DNA of 64,000 nt, taken from assembly GCA_902534325.1 (NCBI GenBank), contig CACAPQ010000001.1:62001-126000 (forward strand), written 5' to 3'. The notes beneath the pieces are model-generated. The model saw nothing but the letters and a program-made list of their open reading frames with translations. It had not been told where the DNA came from and ran no database searches. Position numbers and translations under genes: made by a program. Below are positions 54,192 through 61,898 of this stretch, in pieces (the first letter of the stretch is position 1; each line of letters opens with the position of its first letter). The DNA is from Paracoccaceae bacterium (GTDB lineage: Bacteria > Pseudomonadota > Alphaproteobacteria > Rhodobacterales > Rhodobacteraceae).

Positions 54192-54862
54192 TGAGTAAAT
54201 ATGTCACCATCAGAGATTTTAATTTTTCTTTCACACCGGTCTGCCAACTCCAAATCATGAGTTACTAAGACTAGCGTGGCTTTGTTTTCACTATGAAGCT
54301 CGAATAAGTAGTCGGCTACTATCTTTCCGTTCTCGATATCTAAATTTCCGGTTGGTTCATCTGCTAATAAAATTTTTGGGTTGGCGATCACTGCTCTGGC
54401 AAGAGCTGTTCTTTGCTGTTCGCCTCCTGATAATTGTGAAGGAAAATGTGATAGCCTATTTTCAAGGCCAACTTTTATCAGTGCTTTTTCTGCAAGATCA
54501 AAAGCATCTTTATTTCCGCTTAATTCCAGAGGAATTGCAACATTTTCCAGTGCAGTCATTGTCGGAATAAGGTGGAATGACTGGAAAATTATTCCAACAT
54601 TGGTTCTTCTAAAACTTGCTAGCTTATTCTCATTCATTTCGTGAAGATTTTCGCCTAGTAAGCTTATCTTACCACTCGTAATTCTCTCTAATCCACCCAT
54701 TAGCATGAGCAATGAAGACTTACCAGATCCTGAAGGGCCAACAATCCCAATACTTTCACCTTCTTGAATATCAATTGAAATACCCTTTAGTATATCTACA
54801 ATCCCGGCATTTCCGTTTAAAGATAGTGAGACATTTTCTAATAAAATTGAGGGCCTTTTCAT
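54188..54862 (-). CDS. ABC transporter ATPase (YbbA/LolD type)
   Basis: This 224-residue ATPase of the MacB/LolD group has Walker A GPSGSGKSSLLMLMGG, Q-loop IIFQSFHLIPTMTALENV, signature LSGGEQQRTALARA, Walker B ILLADEPTGNLD and the switch His in LVLVTHDLELA. The ATG at 54862 is used because the upstream open frame would run through the divergent esterase gene. Its start codon interlocks with that of the esterase (CATG at 54860-54863). Confidence 0.9.
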   Translation of the reverse strand: MKRPSILLENVSLSLNGNAGIVDILKGISIDIQEGESIGIVGPSGSGKSSLLMLMGGLERITSGKISLLGENLHEMNENKLASFRRTNVGIIFQSFHLIPTMTALENVAIPLELSGNKDAFDLAEKALIKVGLENRLSHFPSQLSGGEQQRTALARAVIANPKILLADEPTGNLDIENGKIVADYLFELHSENKATLVLVTHDLELADRCERKIKISDGDIFTQ

Positions 54863-55559
54863 GATAAATAACCTAAGAAATTTTTGCTGTGTTATTAGAT
54901 ATGAAGCAAAAAATTTACTGTACAAGGCCATTATTCCGCTAATTATATTTATGGCGCCAACTTTTGCCTATTCTGAGCCAAAAGTTTTCATTTTGGGTGA
55001 CAGTATTACTCATGGATTTGGTTTGCCCCAGGAAGAGGGTCTCGTTAATCAGTTATCATACTGGTTTTCAAATAACGGTATCGCTGTAGACTTTATTAAC
55101 GGTGGAGTTTCAGGCGACACATCAGCGGGTGGTTTAGAGAGACTTTCTTGGTCCTTAACAGAAGATGTATCTGGAGTGGTGGTTGCCTTGGGTTCAAATG
55201 ATGTTTTGCGTGGCTTTCCACCAGAAATAACTAAAGAGAATTTATCAGCTATTATTGATATAGCCCAAAGTAATAAACTTCCGGTTCTTTTAGTTGGGAC
55301 ATATGCACCTGGAAATTACGGTGAGGAATATAAAAAAGATTTTGACGCTATTTTCACTGATCTAGCAGTGGAAAAGAATATCGCTTATATCGATAGCTAT
55401 TTAAAACCATTGCTTGACGAAGTTACACAAGGCAGAGATGTGTCACATCTTTTGCAAGCAGATGGCCTACACCCAAACCCAAATGGCGTGCAGATAATTG
55501 TCGAATATATCTCCCCTCAACTCCTAAGGTTTTTAAAAGAAACGGATATTATTGAGTGA
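54861..55559 (+). CDS. tesA: arylesterase / TesA-like SGNH hydrolase
   Basis: This 232-residue exported esterase of the GDSL family has block I FILGDSITHGFGLP (Ser), block II NGGVSGDTSAGG, block III VVALGSNDVLRG and the C-terminal DGLHPNPNG with Asp and His. A hydrophobic segment ending AYSEP is the signal peptide, preceded by an unusually long n-region if translation starts at 54861. The only ATG in a sensible place is that one. In E. coli TesA acts as periplasmic thioesterase/lysophospholipase. It is divergent from the YbbA/YbbP-type genes. Confidence 0.88.
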   Translation: MINNLRNFCCVIRYEAKNLLYKAIIPLIIFMAPTFAYSEPKVFILGDSITHGFGLPQEEGLVNQLSYWFSNNGIAVDFINGGVSGDTSAGGLERLSWSLTEDVSGVVVALGSNDVLRGFPPEITKENLSAIIDIAQSNKLPVLLVGTYAPGNYGEEYKKDFDAIFTDLAVEKNIAYIDSYLKPLLDEVTQGRDVSHLLQADGLHPNPNGVQIIVEYISPQLLRFLKETDIIE

Positions 55560-55583
55560 ATTTATTATTTAAAATTTTTTATG

Positions 55584-55614
55584 AAGATCTATCGTAAGAT
55601 CGGGGATAGATTTT
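55584..55614 (+). terminator. candidate terminator after the tesA-like gene
   Basis: AAGATCTATC (55584-55593) can pair with GATAGATTTT (55605-55614), ten base pairs with one G-U, around an 11-base loop. The 3' arm ends in TTTT. It lies 25 bases after the esterase stop. The stem is AT-rich, so strength is uncertain. Confidence 0.4.
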
Positions 55615-55676
55615 AAATACTTTTCATTTCTTTATATTTCGCCTATGCACGTCCCCAGAACATTTAAGGAGAGAAC

Positions 55677-55895
55677 ATGGCCAAGGAAGAATTGCTCGAA
55701 TTTCCAGGTGTCGTAAAGGAACTCCTGCCAAACGCGACATTTCGAGTTGAGCTAGAAAACGGCCATGAAATTATCGCTCACACGGCAGGGAAAATGCGAA
55801 AGAACAGAATTCGTGTTCTCGCAGGAGATAAAGTTCAAGTGGAGATGACACCGTACGATCTATCAAAAGGTCGTATAAATTACCGCTACAAATAA
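55677..55895 (+). CDS. infA: translation initiation factor IF-1
   Basis: This 72-residue S1-like OB-fold protein binds the 30S A site during initiation. The sequence [70 protein letters not shown] is the standard IF-1 pattern, summarised here by its ends. A strong AAGGAGAG site precedes the ATG. The maf gene starts three bases after its stop. Confidence 0.97.
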   Translation: MAKEELLEFPGVVKELLPNATFRVELENGHEIIAHTAGKMRKNRIRVLAGDKVQVEMTPYDLSKGRINYRYK

Positions 55896-55898
55896 GCT

Positions 55899-56480
55899 GT
55901 GAAATTAATTCTAGGTTCAGGAAGTCCTCGCCGAAAAGAAATTTTGGCACAAGTCGGGATAATCCCCGCTGAAATTCGTGCTCCAAATGTGGATGAAACG
56001 CCTCTCAAAAAAGAATTACCTCTTCAGTATTGTAGAAGGATTGTCGAAAAAAAAATTCAGGCATTAGAATTAGCTGATGATGAAATCGCCATCTGTGCTG
56101 ATACAACAGTTTCTTTGGGTAGACGAATTTTGGGCAAACCTATCGACCGGGAGGAGGCGAATAGTTTTCTTAACTTGTTATCAGGAAGAAGACACAAGGT
56201 AATAACATGCGTAGCAGTTAAAAAACAAAATAAAATAAAAACAAAGGAAGTAGTAAGCCAGGTCAAAATGAAGGTTTTGGACTTTCAAGAAAAAGAAATT
56301 TATTTAGACAGCGGTGACTGGGAAGGCAAAGCAGGAGGGTATGGAATACAGGGACCTGCCTCAGCATTTATTCCATGGATAGCTGGCTCATATACCGGTA
56401 TAGTAGGTTTGCCTCTAATTGAAACAATTGGGTTGTTGAGCTCCTTTGGATATCCAGTATTTGGTAAAAACAATGGTTAA
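55899..56480 (+). CDS. maf: Maf-family nucleotide pyrophosphatase
   Basis: This 193-residue protein begins LILGSGSPRRKEIL, the Maf signature, and has the catalytic EADTTV-like segment CADTTVSLGRRILGKP and the YGIQGPASAFIPWIAGSYTGIVGLPL block. Maf proteins hydrolyse non-canonical or modified nucleoside triphosphates to monophosphates. Translation starts at GTG three bases after infA. The end overlaps the ribonuclease gene by eight bases. Confidence 0.94.
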   Translation: MKLILGSGSPRRKEILAQVGIIPAEIRAPNVDETPLKKELPLQYCRRIVEKKIQALELADDEIAICADTTVSLGRRILGKPIDREEANSFLNLLSGRRHKVITCVAVKKQNKIKTKEVVSQVKMKVLDFQEKEIYLDSGDWEGKAGGYGIQGPASAFIPWIAGSYTGIVGLPLIETIGLLSSFGYPVFGKNNG

Positions 56481-57480
56481 GCGATCAATTTTTTTAGATC
56501 ATTTTCACAATCAAGAGGCATCAGCCCTAGTCGTTGATGGCATTTTGCAAGACTTTTTTATAGAAAGTGATATCCCAACACCAGGGCAGATTTATCGGGC
56601 CACTGTTGATCGGCCGATCAAGGGTCAAGGTGGTTGTTTTTTGAAAACACCTGACGGTTCAGCTTTTTTGCGCCAAGGCAAGGGATTATCCCAGGGTTCA
56701 CGTTTAATTGTTCAAGTATCTGGCTTTGCTGAGACCGGGAAAGCGATACCAGTTAGCAGGAAAATTCTTTTAAAGAGCCGATATGTTATTATTACTCCTG
56801 AAAATCCAGGTCTTAATATTTCAAGACAAATTAAAAATGAAGAACGCAAAGAGGAATTGATTGCTTTAATTCGATTGAATTTGAAAAATTTTAAGGAAGG
56901 TATGATTTTACGATCAAGTTGCAAAAATGCCGTCGATAAAGACATCTTGGATGATGCAGAGGGAATGCTCAATTTGGCAAGCAAGATATCTTCTGATGAA
57001 TCGAATGAAGAACAGCTAATTTTGGAATCTGATAAGCCACACGTTCTTGCATGGCGTGAATGGAGCGAAGATGCAGTTGTTTTTTCAGAAAGTGGAAGCT
57101 TTGAAGCCCATGGAGTTCTAGATTTATTGGAGGAATTAAAATCTAAGCGGGTTGAAACTAGTGATGGGCATTTTTTTATCGAAACTACCAGAGCTTGCAC
57201 GACTGTAGATATAAACACGGGCTCGGATACTAGTCCGGCAGCAGCCCTGAAAGCCAATCTATCCACAGCTCGGGATCTTCCCAGACAGCTGCGTCTTCGA
57301 GGTATTGGAGGGCAAATTATTTTAGATCCAGCGCCAATTTCAAAAAAAGACCGAAAGATTCTTGATACAGCGCTGAGGACGGCTTTCAGAAAAGATTCCG
57401 TAGAAACAAATATTATTGGCTGGACAGCCATGGGGCTAATTGAAATACAACGCGCTAGGGTGCGTTCAAGCTGGAAATAA
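56473..57480 (+). CDS. rng: ribonuclease E/G family protein (short form)
   Basis: This 335-residue endoribonuclease-family protein is much shorter than RNase G or E. It keeps an S1-like N-terminal region (GQIYRATVDRPIKGQGGCFLKTPDG), and the catalytic metal site with the first Asp in TVDINTGSDTSP and the second in GGQIILDPAPI. The RQLRLRGIGG block is intact. This short form after infA-maf is usual in alphaproteobacteria. The yacG gene that often follows is absent: leuA converges after 29 bases. The ATG at 56473 overlaps maf. Confidence 0.88.
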   Translation: MVKRSIFLDHFHNQEASALVVDGILQDFFIESDIPTPGQIYRATVDRPIKGQGGCFLKTPDGSAFLRQGKGLSQGSRLIVQVSGFAETGKAIPVSRKILLKSRYVIITPENPGLNISRQIKNEERKEELIALIRLNLKNFKEGMILRSSCKNAVDKDILDDAEGMLNLASKISSDESNEEQLILESDKPHVLAWREWSEDAVVFSESGSFEAHGVLDLLEELKSKRVETSDGHFFIETTRACTTVDINTGSDTSPAAALKANLSTARDLPRQLRLRGIGGQIILDPAPISKKDRKILDTALRTAFRKDSVETNIIGWTAMGLIEIQRARVRSSWK

Positions 57481-57509
57481 GTTATCTAAATATGATCATT
57501 AATTTTGTT

Positions 57510-59078
57510 CTATGAAACATCTTTCCAATTAACTTCCCGCTTGTTTTGCCCAGTTCTACCCCTACGAATAAACAACCTATTTAGAGCATTGATGTAAGCT
57601 TTTGCACTGGCAACCACGGTATCAGTATCAGCAGACTGTCCAGTCGCTATATTTCCGTCTTCTTCCATTCGAACAGAAACGGTGGCCTGGGCATCTGTTC
57701 CCTCAGTGACTGCATGGACTTGGTACAACTGGAGGTGAGCATTATGCTCATAGAGTGATTTTACTGCATTAAATGTTGCATCTACCGGTCCATCGCCGGT
57801 GGCTGTAGTTGAAGACTCTTCCCCACCGATCGTTAATTTCATAGCTGCTTCCTGTGGACCAGTTGTGCCGCAGATTACTCTCAGCTCGTTTAAAACAATG
57901 TGATCGTTTGCAGCATCTTCACCAGCCTGCATTAGCGCGATTAAGTCTTCATCATATACTTCTTTCTTACGATCAGCTAATTCTTTGAACCTGACAAACA
58001 CATCCTTCAGTTGGTTATCGGCTAAATTATAGCCTAAATCTTGCAATTTTGATCGGAGAGCTGCGCGACCCGAATGTTTTCCTAAAACTAAATTTGTGGC
58101 TGAAAGCCCAACATCTTCAGGGCGCATAATTTCAAATGTTTCAGAGTTTTTTAACATTCCATCTTGATGAATACCGCTTTCATGTGCGAATGCATTTTTT
58201 CCTACTATTGCCTTGTTGAATTGAACTGGAAAACCGGAAACAGAAGCAACTCGTCTGGATATATTCATTATTTTAGAGGTGTTGATATTAGTATAAAACG
58301 GCATGATGTCGCCACGGACTTTTAATGCCATAACGACTTCTTCAAGAGCTGTGTTTCCGGCGCGCTCACCTAATCCGTTTATTGTACACTCAATTTGTCT
58401 GGCGCCCCCTTCTACAGCGGCTAAAGAATTTGCAGTAGCCATGCCCAAATCATTGTGGCAGTGGGTTGCAAAGACAACTTCGTCTGCTCCAGGTACTTTA
58501 TCTATTAACATTTTGATAAGATCAGCTGACTCAAGTGGCGCCGTGTAGCCTACTGTATCTGGAATATTGATGGTTGTTGCTCCAGCTTTAATAGCTATTT
58601 CTACAACGCGACATAAATAATCATGCTCTGTCCTGGTTGCGTCCATTGGCGACCACTGGATATTGCCACACAAGTTTCTGGCATGGGTCACTGTATCGTG
58701 AATTTTTTGCGCCATCTGATCTTTATCTAAATTCGGTATCGCGCGGTGTAATGGCGAAGTTCCAATAAATGTATGAATTCTTGGATTCTCTGAGTTTTTC
58801 ACTGCATCCCAACAACGATCTATATCCCCAAAATTAGCCCGTGCTAAGCCACATATGACGGCTGTTTTACTACGCTCGGCAATTTCACTTACCGCTTTGA
58901 AGTCACCCTCTGATGCAATAGGGAACCCAGCTTCAATAATATCAACTCCCATATCATCGAGGAGCTCTGCTATTTCTAATTTCTCCTCATGGGTCATGGT
59001 TGCCCCTGGTGACTGTTCGCCATCTCTCAGCGTAGTGTCAAAAATTACTACACGGTCTTTGTCTGTTGTTATTTTCAT
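57510..59078 (-). CDS. leuA: 2-isopropylmalate synthase
   Basis: This 522-residue enzyme condenses acetyl-CoA with 2-oxoisovalerate, the committed step of leucine synthesis. It has the metal/substrate motif DTTLRDGEQSPGATM, the THCHNDLGMATANSLAAVEGGA motif and a C-terminal allosteric domain (TGDGPVDATFNAVKSL) for leucine feedback. Length is typical for type 1 LeuA. Upstream lies a leucine-rich leader peptide with competing stems, so expression is probably controlled by attenuation as well. Confidence 0.96.
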   Translation of the reverse strand: MKITTDKDRVVIFDTTLRDGEQSPGATMTHEEKLEIAELLDDMGVDIIEAGFPIASEGDFKAVSEIAERSKTAVICGLARANFGDIDRCWDAVKNSENPRIHTFIGTSPLHRAIPNLDKDQMAQKIHDTVTHARNLCGNIQWSPMDATRTEHDYLCRVVEIAIKAGATTINIPDTVGYTAPLESADLIKMLIDKVPGADEVVFATHCHNDLGMATANSLAAVEGGARQIECTINGLGERAGNTALEEVVMALKVRGDIMPFYTNINTSKIMNISRRVASVSGFPVQFNKAIVGKNAFAHESGIHQDGMLKNSETFEIMRPEDVGLSATNLVLGKHSGRAALRSKLQDLGYNLADNQLKDVFVRFKELADRKKEVYDEDLIALMQAGEDAANDHIVLNELRVICGTTGPQEAAMKLTIGGEESSTTATGDGPVDATFNAVKSLYEHNAHLQLYQVHAVTEGTDAQATVSVRMEEDGNIATGQSADTDTVVASAKAYINALNRLFIRRGRTGQNKREVNWKDVS

Positions 59079-59096
59079 TTTTGGATCTCGTTTTTT

Positions 59097-59175
59097 CTAC
59101 TAAGTTGGTGGTGCGGTAGTCTGCCCCTCTGAGCGGTCGCACCAGACAATGGCACGCTCAGAGGCAGCTTAGTAG
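59097..59175 (-). promoter_or_regulatory. leuA attenuator-like structured leader
   Basis: On the minus strand the leader RNA can form several competing stems. One is a perfect ten-base stem between 59155-59164 (CCTCTGAGCG in RNA sense) and 59126-59135 (CGCTCAGAGG). A second is a seven-base stem between 59138-59144 and 59109-59115 (TGGTGCG/CGCACCA). A third is an eight-base stem between 59168-59175 and 59097-59104 (CTACTAAG/CTTAGTAG). The first stem begins at the leader stop codon, so ribosome stalling would change folding. No T-run follows, so translational control of leuA or Rho-dependent termination is as likely as intrinsic termination. Confidence 0.6.
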
Positions 59176-59241
59176 CAGGTGCAGTTCTAGAAGCTTTTGC
59201 ACCCCATTAATGGTTGTTTTTGTTAAGAACTCACAAATCAT
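59158..59241 (-). CDS. leuA leader peptide, 27 residues, leucine-rich
   Basis: A small frame from ATG 59241 to TGA 59158-59160 encodes 27 residues whose C-terminal part is KLLELHLLLSCL: seven Leu codons in the last eleven. It lies 79 bases upstream of leuA and its stop falls in the first strand of a stable stem, the layout of attenuator leader peptides. No clear ribosome binding site precedes it. The -10-like TATAGT places the expected transcription start on the A of the ATG, suggesting a leaderless message. A GTG at codon 14 would give a 14-residue alternative. Confidence 0.65.
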   Translation of the reverse strand: MICEFLTKTTINGVQKLLELHLLLSCL

Positions 59242-59247
59242 GTCTTA

Positions 59248-59275
59248 ACTATACACCGTTGTTGAAAAATGAAAA
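59248..59275 (-). promoter_or_regulatory. candidate leuA promoter giving a leaderless leader peptide
   Basis: On the minus strand TATAGT (59253-59248) is six bases upstream of the leader ATG, and TTTTCA (59275-59270) lies 16 bases further upstream as a weak -35 element. The -10 spacing predicts transcription from the A of the ATG at 59241. The remaining 116 bases to slyX must hold the divergent slyX promoter, for which I see only weak AT-rich candidates. Confidence 0.5.
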
Positions 59276-59391
59276 CCCAGTTTTAATGATAGCAAACATG
59301 GAATTAAATCATATAATTAATTACAAAATGAATTTTTATTTGGTTCGATGAAAATTTTGTTAAATAATAGTCATCAATATTGTGAGAAATT

Positions 59392-59613
59392 ATGGGTAAA
59401 ACAGAAAATAGCGCAACTAATTCACGGTTGACTGAAAATGAGGCAAATATTTCCTATCTTATAAAGGATATTGAAGATTTATCAGATATCGTAGCAAAGC
59501 AGAGCCGCGAATTAGAAAAATTAAATAAAAAAGTCAGCTTCTTAATTCAAAAAGAAACTGAGCGAGATGATATAAGTGGTGTTGTATTAGGTGATAAACC
59601 TCCACATTGGTGA
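59392..59613 (+). CDS. slyX: SlyX family protein
   Basis: This 73-residue protein is mostly a predicted coiled coil (LTENEANISYLIKDIEDLSDIVAKQSRELEKLNKKVSFLIQK) and ends GDKPPHW, the conserved PPHW/PPHY tail of SlyX. Its biochemical function is unknown. It is a single gene between the leuA control region and the MORN-repeat gene. Confidence 0.85.
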   Translation: MGKTENSATNSRLTENEANISYLIKDIEDLSDIVAKQSRELEKLNKKVSFLIQKETERDDISGVVLGDKPPHW

Positions 59614-59704
59614 TGAAATAAAAAAACAAATTAAAGAAAACATTGTAACCCGTGAGTTCTGTTATTAGGTTAGAGTGTAAGACACATGAGCAGGGACTTA
59701 ACTG

Positions 59705-61105
59705 ATGAAATTTAGTTACATCGTTATTCTAATCAGCACATTCTTTGTAAGTGGTAGTATGGCTGTTTCGCAAACATCAAGCGGTACTCAAGAATATGGT
59801 GATGGCGGGGCTTATGATGGCGAATTTTTGAATGGCTTGCCACATGGAAATGGAACCTATGAACTGCCAAATGGCTATCGGTATGTTGGTGAGTGGTTTG
59901 AAGGTGAAATAAATGGACAAGGTGAAGCATTATTTCCCAATGGATCAGTTTATGTTGGAAGTTTTGTCAAGGGAAAGCCTGAGGGAAGTGGAAAAATCAC
60001 CTTCGGTGATAGTGGTACATATGAAGGTGAATGGGTAAACGGAAGCATAACTGGTGTTGGCTATGCAAAGTATGCAAATGGAACAACTTACCAAGGAACT
60101 TTTCTTGATGCCATGCACAATGGAAATGGAGTTATGAAGAGCCCAGATGGTTATATTTATGACGGAACATGGGAAAATGGCGTAAAGCAAGGCACCGCAA
60201 AAGTAACTTACCCAGATGGATCAACTTACACAGGCGAAGTATCACAAGGTCTCCGTGAAGGTAAAGGCCGTCTCGAAATGCCAGAGGGTCTAGCCTATGA
60301 GGGGACATGGAAAGCTGGTGAAATTAATGGAGAAGGTCAACTTTCTCAGAAGAATGGCGATATTTATAAGGGAACACTGGTTAACGGCCGCCGAGAGGGT
60401 TTGGGGAGAGTAACTTACGCAAATGGTGATTTATATGAAGGGAACTTTTCTAATGATCAGAGAAGTGGCCAGGGGAAGTTTATTGGTGCTGATGGATATA
60501 AATATGAGGGAAGTTGGCAGGAAGGTCAGATAAAGGGTGAAGGTGAAGTAATCTATCCCGATGGTTCTCGATATGCAGGGACTTTCTCAGAGGGTTTGGC
60601 TGATGGACTTGGCGAAATAATCTATCCCGATGGTTCAAGCTACTCTGGGGAATGGCTGGCTGGAGTAATTGAAGGTAAAGGAAAAGCTACCTATCCTAAC
60701 AATGCAGTTTATGAGGGTTTATTTCGTAATGCTATGTACCATGGCTACGGAGTAATGCGTTTTGAAAATGGCTATATCTATGAGGGAAATTGGAAAGAGG
60801 GTAAGCGAAACGGTGTAGGGAAAGCAACCTTCACAGACGGTATGATTTATGAAGGTGACTATTTGGATGGTCAACGGCATGGAATAGGCACAATCACTTT
60901 AGCTGACGGTTTCAAATACACAGGTGATTGGGAATATGGTGAGATTACTGGAGTTGGAATTGCAACTTACGCTAATGGTGACATCTACCAAGGTAGTTTT
61001 GTAAAGGGCAAACGCCAGGGTAGAGGGACCATTAAATTTGCCAGTGGAGAGTCATCTAGTGGGAAATGGGATGACGGTGCATTGGTGGAAACAGGTTCCG
61101 ACTAA
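59705..61105 (+). CDS. exported MORN-repeat protein
   Basis: This 466-residue protein has a signal peptide (YIVILISTFFVSGSMAVSQ) followed almost entirely by MORN repeats of about 23 residues. Their core is Y-x-G-x-[WF]-x2-G-x2-x-G-x-G-x2-x-[YF]-x2-G. I count 18 good copies plus a degenerate last one, up to the C-terminus ALVETGSD. MORN arrays form elongated beta-sheets used for lipid or protein binding; no enzymatic domain is attached. A periplasmic or outer-membrane-facing location is inferred. The partner is unknown. Confidence 0.88.
   Translation: MKFSYIVILISTFFVSGSMAVSQTSSGTQEYGDGGAYDGEFLNGLPHGNGTYELPNGYRYVGEWFEGEINGQGEALFPNGSVYVGSFVKGKPEGSGKITFGDSGTYEGEWVNGSITGVGYAKYANGTTYQGTFLDAMHNGNGVMKSPDGYIYDGTWENGVKQGTAKVTYPDGSTYTGEVSQGLREGKGRLEMPEGLAYEGTWKAGEINGEGQLSQKNGDIYKGTLVNGRREGLGRVTYANGDLYEGNFSNDQRSGQGKFIGADGYKYEGSWQEGQIKGEGEVIYPDGSRYAGTFSEGLADGLGEIIYPDGSSYSGEWLAGVIEGKGKATYPNNAVYEGLFRNAMYHGYGVMRFENGYIYEGNWKEGKRNGVGKATFTDGMIYEGDYLDGQRHGIGTITLADGFKYTGDWEYGEITGVGIATYANGDIYQGSFVKGKRQGRGTIKFASGESSSGKWDDGALVETGSD
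59809..61074 (+). repeat. tandem MORN-coding repeats (about 69 bases each)
   Basis: The repeats are visible at DNA level as recurring TATGANGGNGANTGG-like segments about 69 bases apart, though diverged enough that they are protein-level repeats and not recent copies. Near-identical CTATCCCGATGGTTC strings at about 60552 and 60621 show that at least two units are recently related. Confidence 0.6.
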
Positions 61106-61118
61106 CTAATATTAATTT

Positions 61119-61784
61119 TTACCAAGGTACTATTTTTTTATTCCAATCAAAAAATTGACCAGAAGATTCTGGTTTTAAATTTTCGGCTAACTGCAGAATA
61201 TTCGTGGAAGCGTCTTCAGGCGAAACAGCAGGATGACGGCCAAGATATTTTTTAGTGAAGTTTGTTCTCACTGTTCCAGGATGAATGGCAACACATGTCA
61301 GGTTTGGAAATGAGCGAGAGTATTCGACAGCTGTAGTTCGAATAAATTGGTTTAAAGCAGCTTTTGATGCCCTGTAGCTATACCAACCACCTAGCTTATT
61401 GTCGCCAATGGAGCCTACCCTTGCTGATAATACACCGATAAAACAACTCGAATTCTTATCTATTAGTTTTTTGATATGTTTTAAAATAAGAGTTGGCCCC
61501 ACAGCATTAGTTATAAACTGGTCGAGCGCAGCATTAGAGTTAAACTGCCGAATAGTTTTTTCTGGTTCTGCTGAATTTACCACGAGTGCTCCAGTCGTAA
61601 TAAATATCTGGTCGAAACTACCATCCAAAGTTTCGATTAAAGAAATAATTTTACTTTCATCTGATAAATCCAAGTCATGCTGGCTCCTAGAGAGCCCCAA
61701 TACATTATAGCCTTTGGCGATACACCCCTCTTGTATGGCAGCACCTATTCCGCCAGAATTTCCAAATATTAAAACTCGTTTCAT
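61119..61784 (-). CDS. short-chain dehydrogenase/reductase (CsgA-like)
   Basis: This SDR of 221 residues starts MKRVLIFGNSGGIGAAIQ with the nucleotide loop GNSGGIG, a variant of TGxxxGIG, and has the catalytic region SARVGSIGDNKLGGWYSYRASKAALNQ (Ser and YxxxK). The PGTVRTNFTKKYL segment matches the group that includes the C-factor CsgA-type proteins. An open frame extends upstream to 62021 but runs over the divergent hisS start, so the ATG at 61784 is used. The substrate is unknown. It is convergent with the MORN gene. Confidence 0.85.
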   Translation of the reverse strand: MKRVLIFGNSGGIGAAIQEGCIAKGYNVLGLSRSQHDLDLSDESKIISLIETLDGSFDQIFITTGALVVNSAEPEKTIRQFNSNAALDQFITNAVGPTLILKHIKKLIDKNSSCFIGVLSARVGSIGDNKLGGWYSYRASKAALNQFIRTTAVEYSRSFPNLTCVAIHPGTVRTNFTKKYLGRHPAVSPEDASTNILQLAENLKPESSGQFFDWNKKIVPW

Positions 61785-61898
61785 GTAAATTGAGGTAGTA
61801 GAATAAATAGAACAATCAAGAATGTGACCCCGCATTGCTTGCTCATTGAATGGGAAATCGCTAGATGGATGATAAATAGATGCCGCAGGACATTCATA

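Noticed and set aside
56712-57431. Long open frame of 239 codons antisense to the ribonuclease E/G gene
   Set aside because: It lies wholly inside rng on the other strand, its product is Ser-rich with no recognisable motif, and rng has clear catalytic motifs. It is a by-product of codon bias.
59809-61074. Regular repeats that might suggest a CRISPR array or satellite
   Set aside because: The repeats keep one reading frame and encode MORN units without variable spacers between constant repeats.
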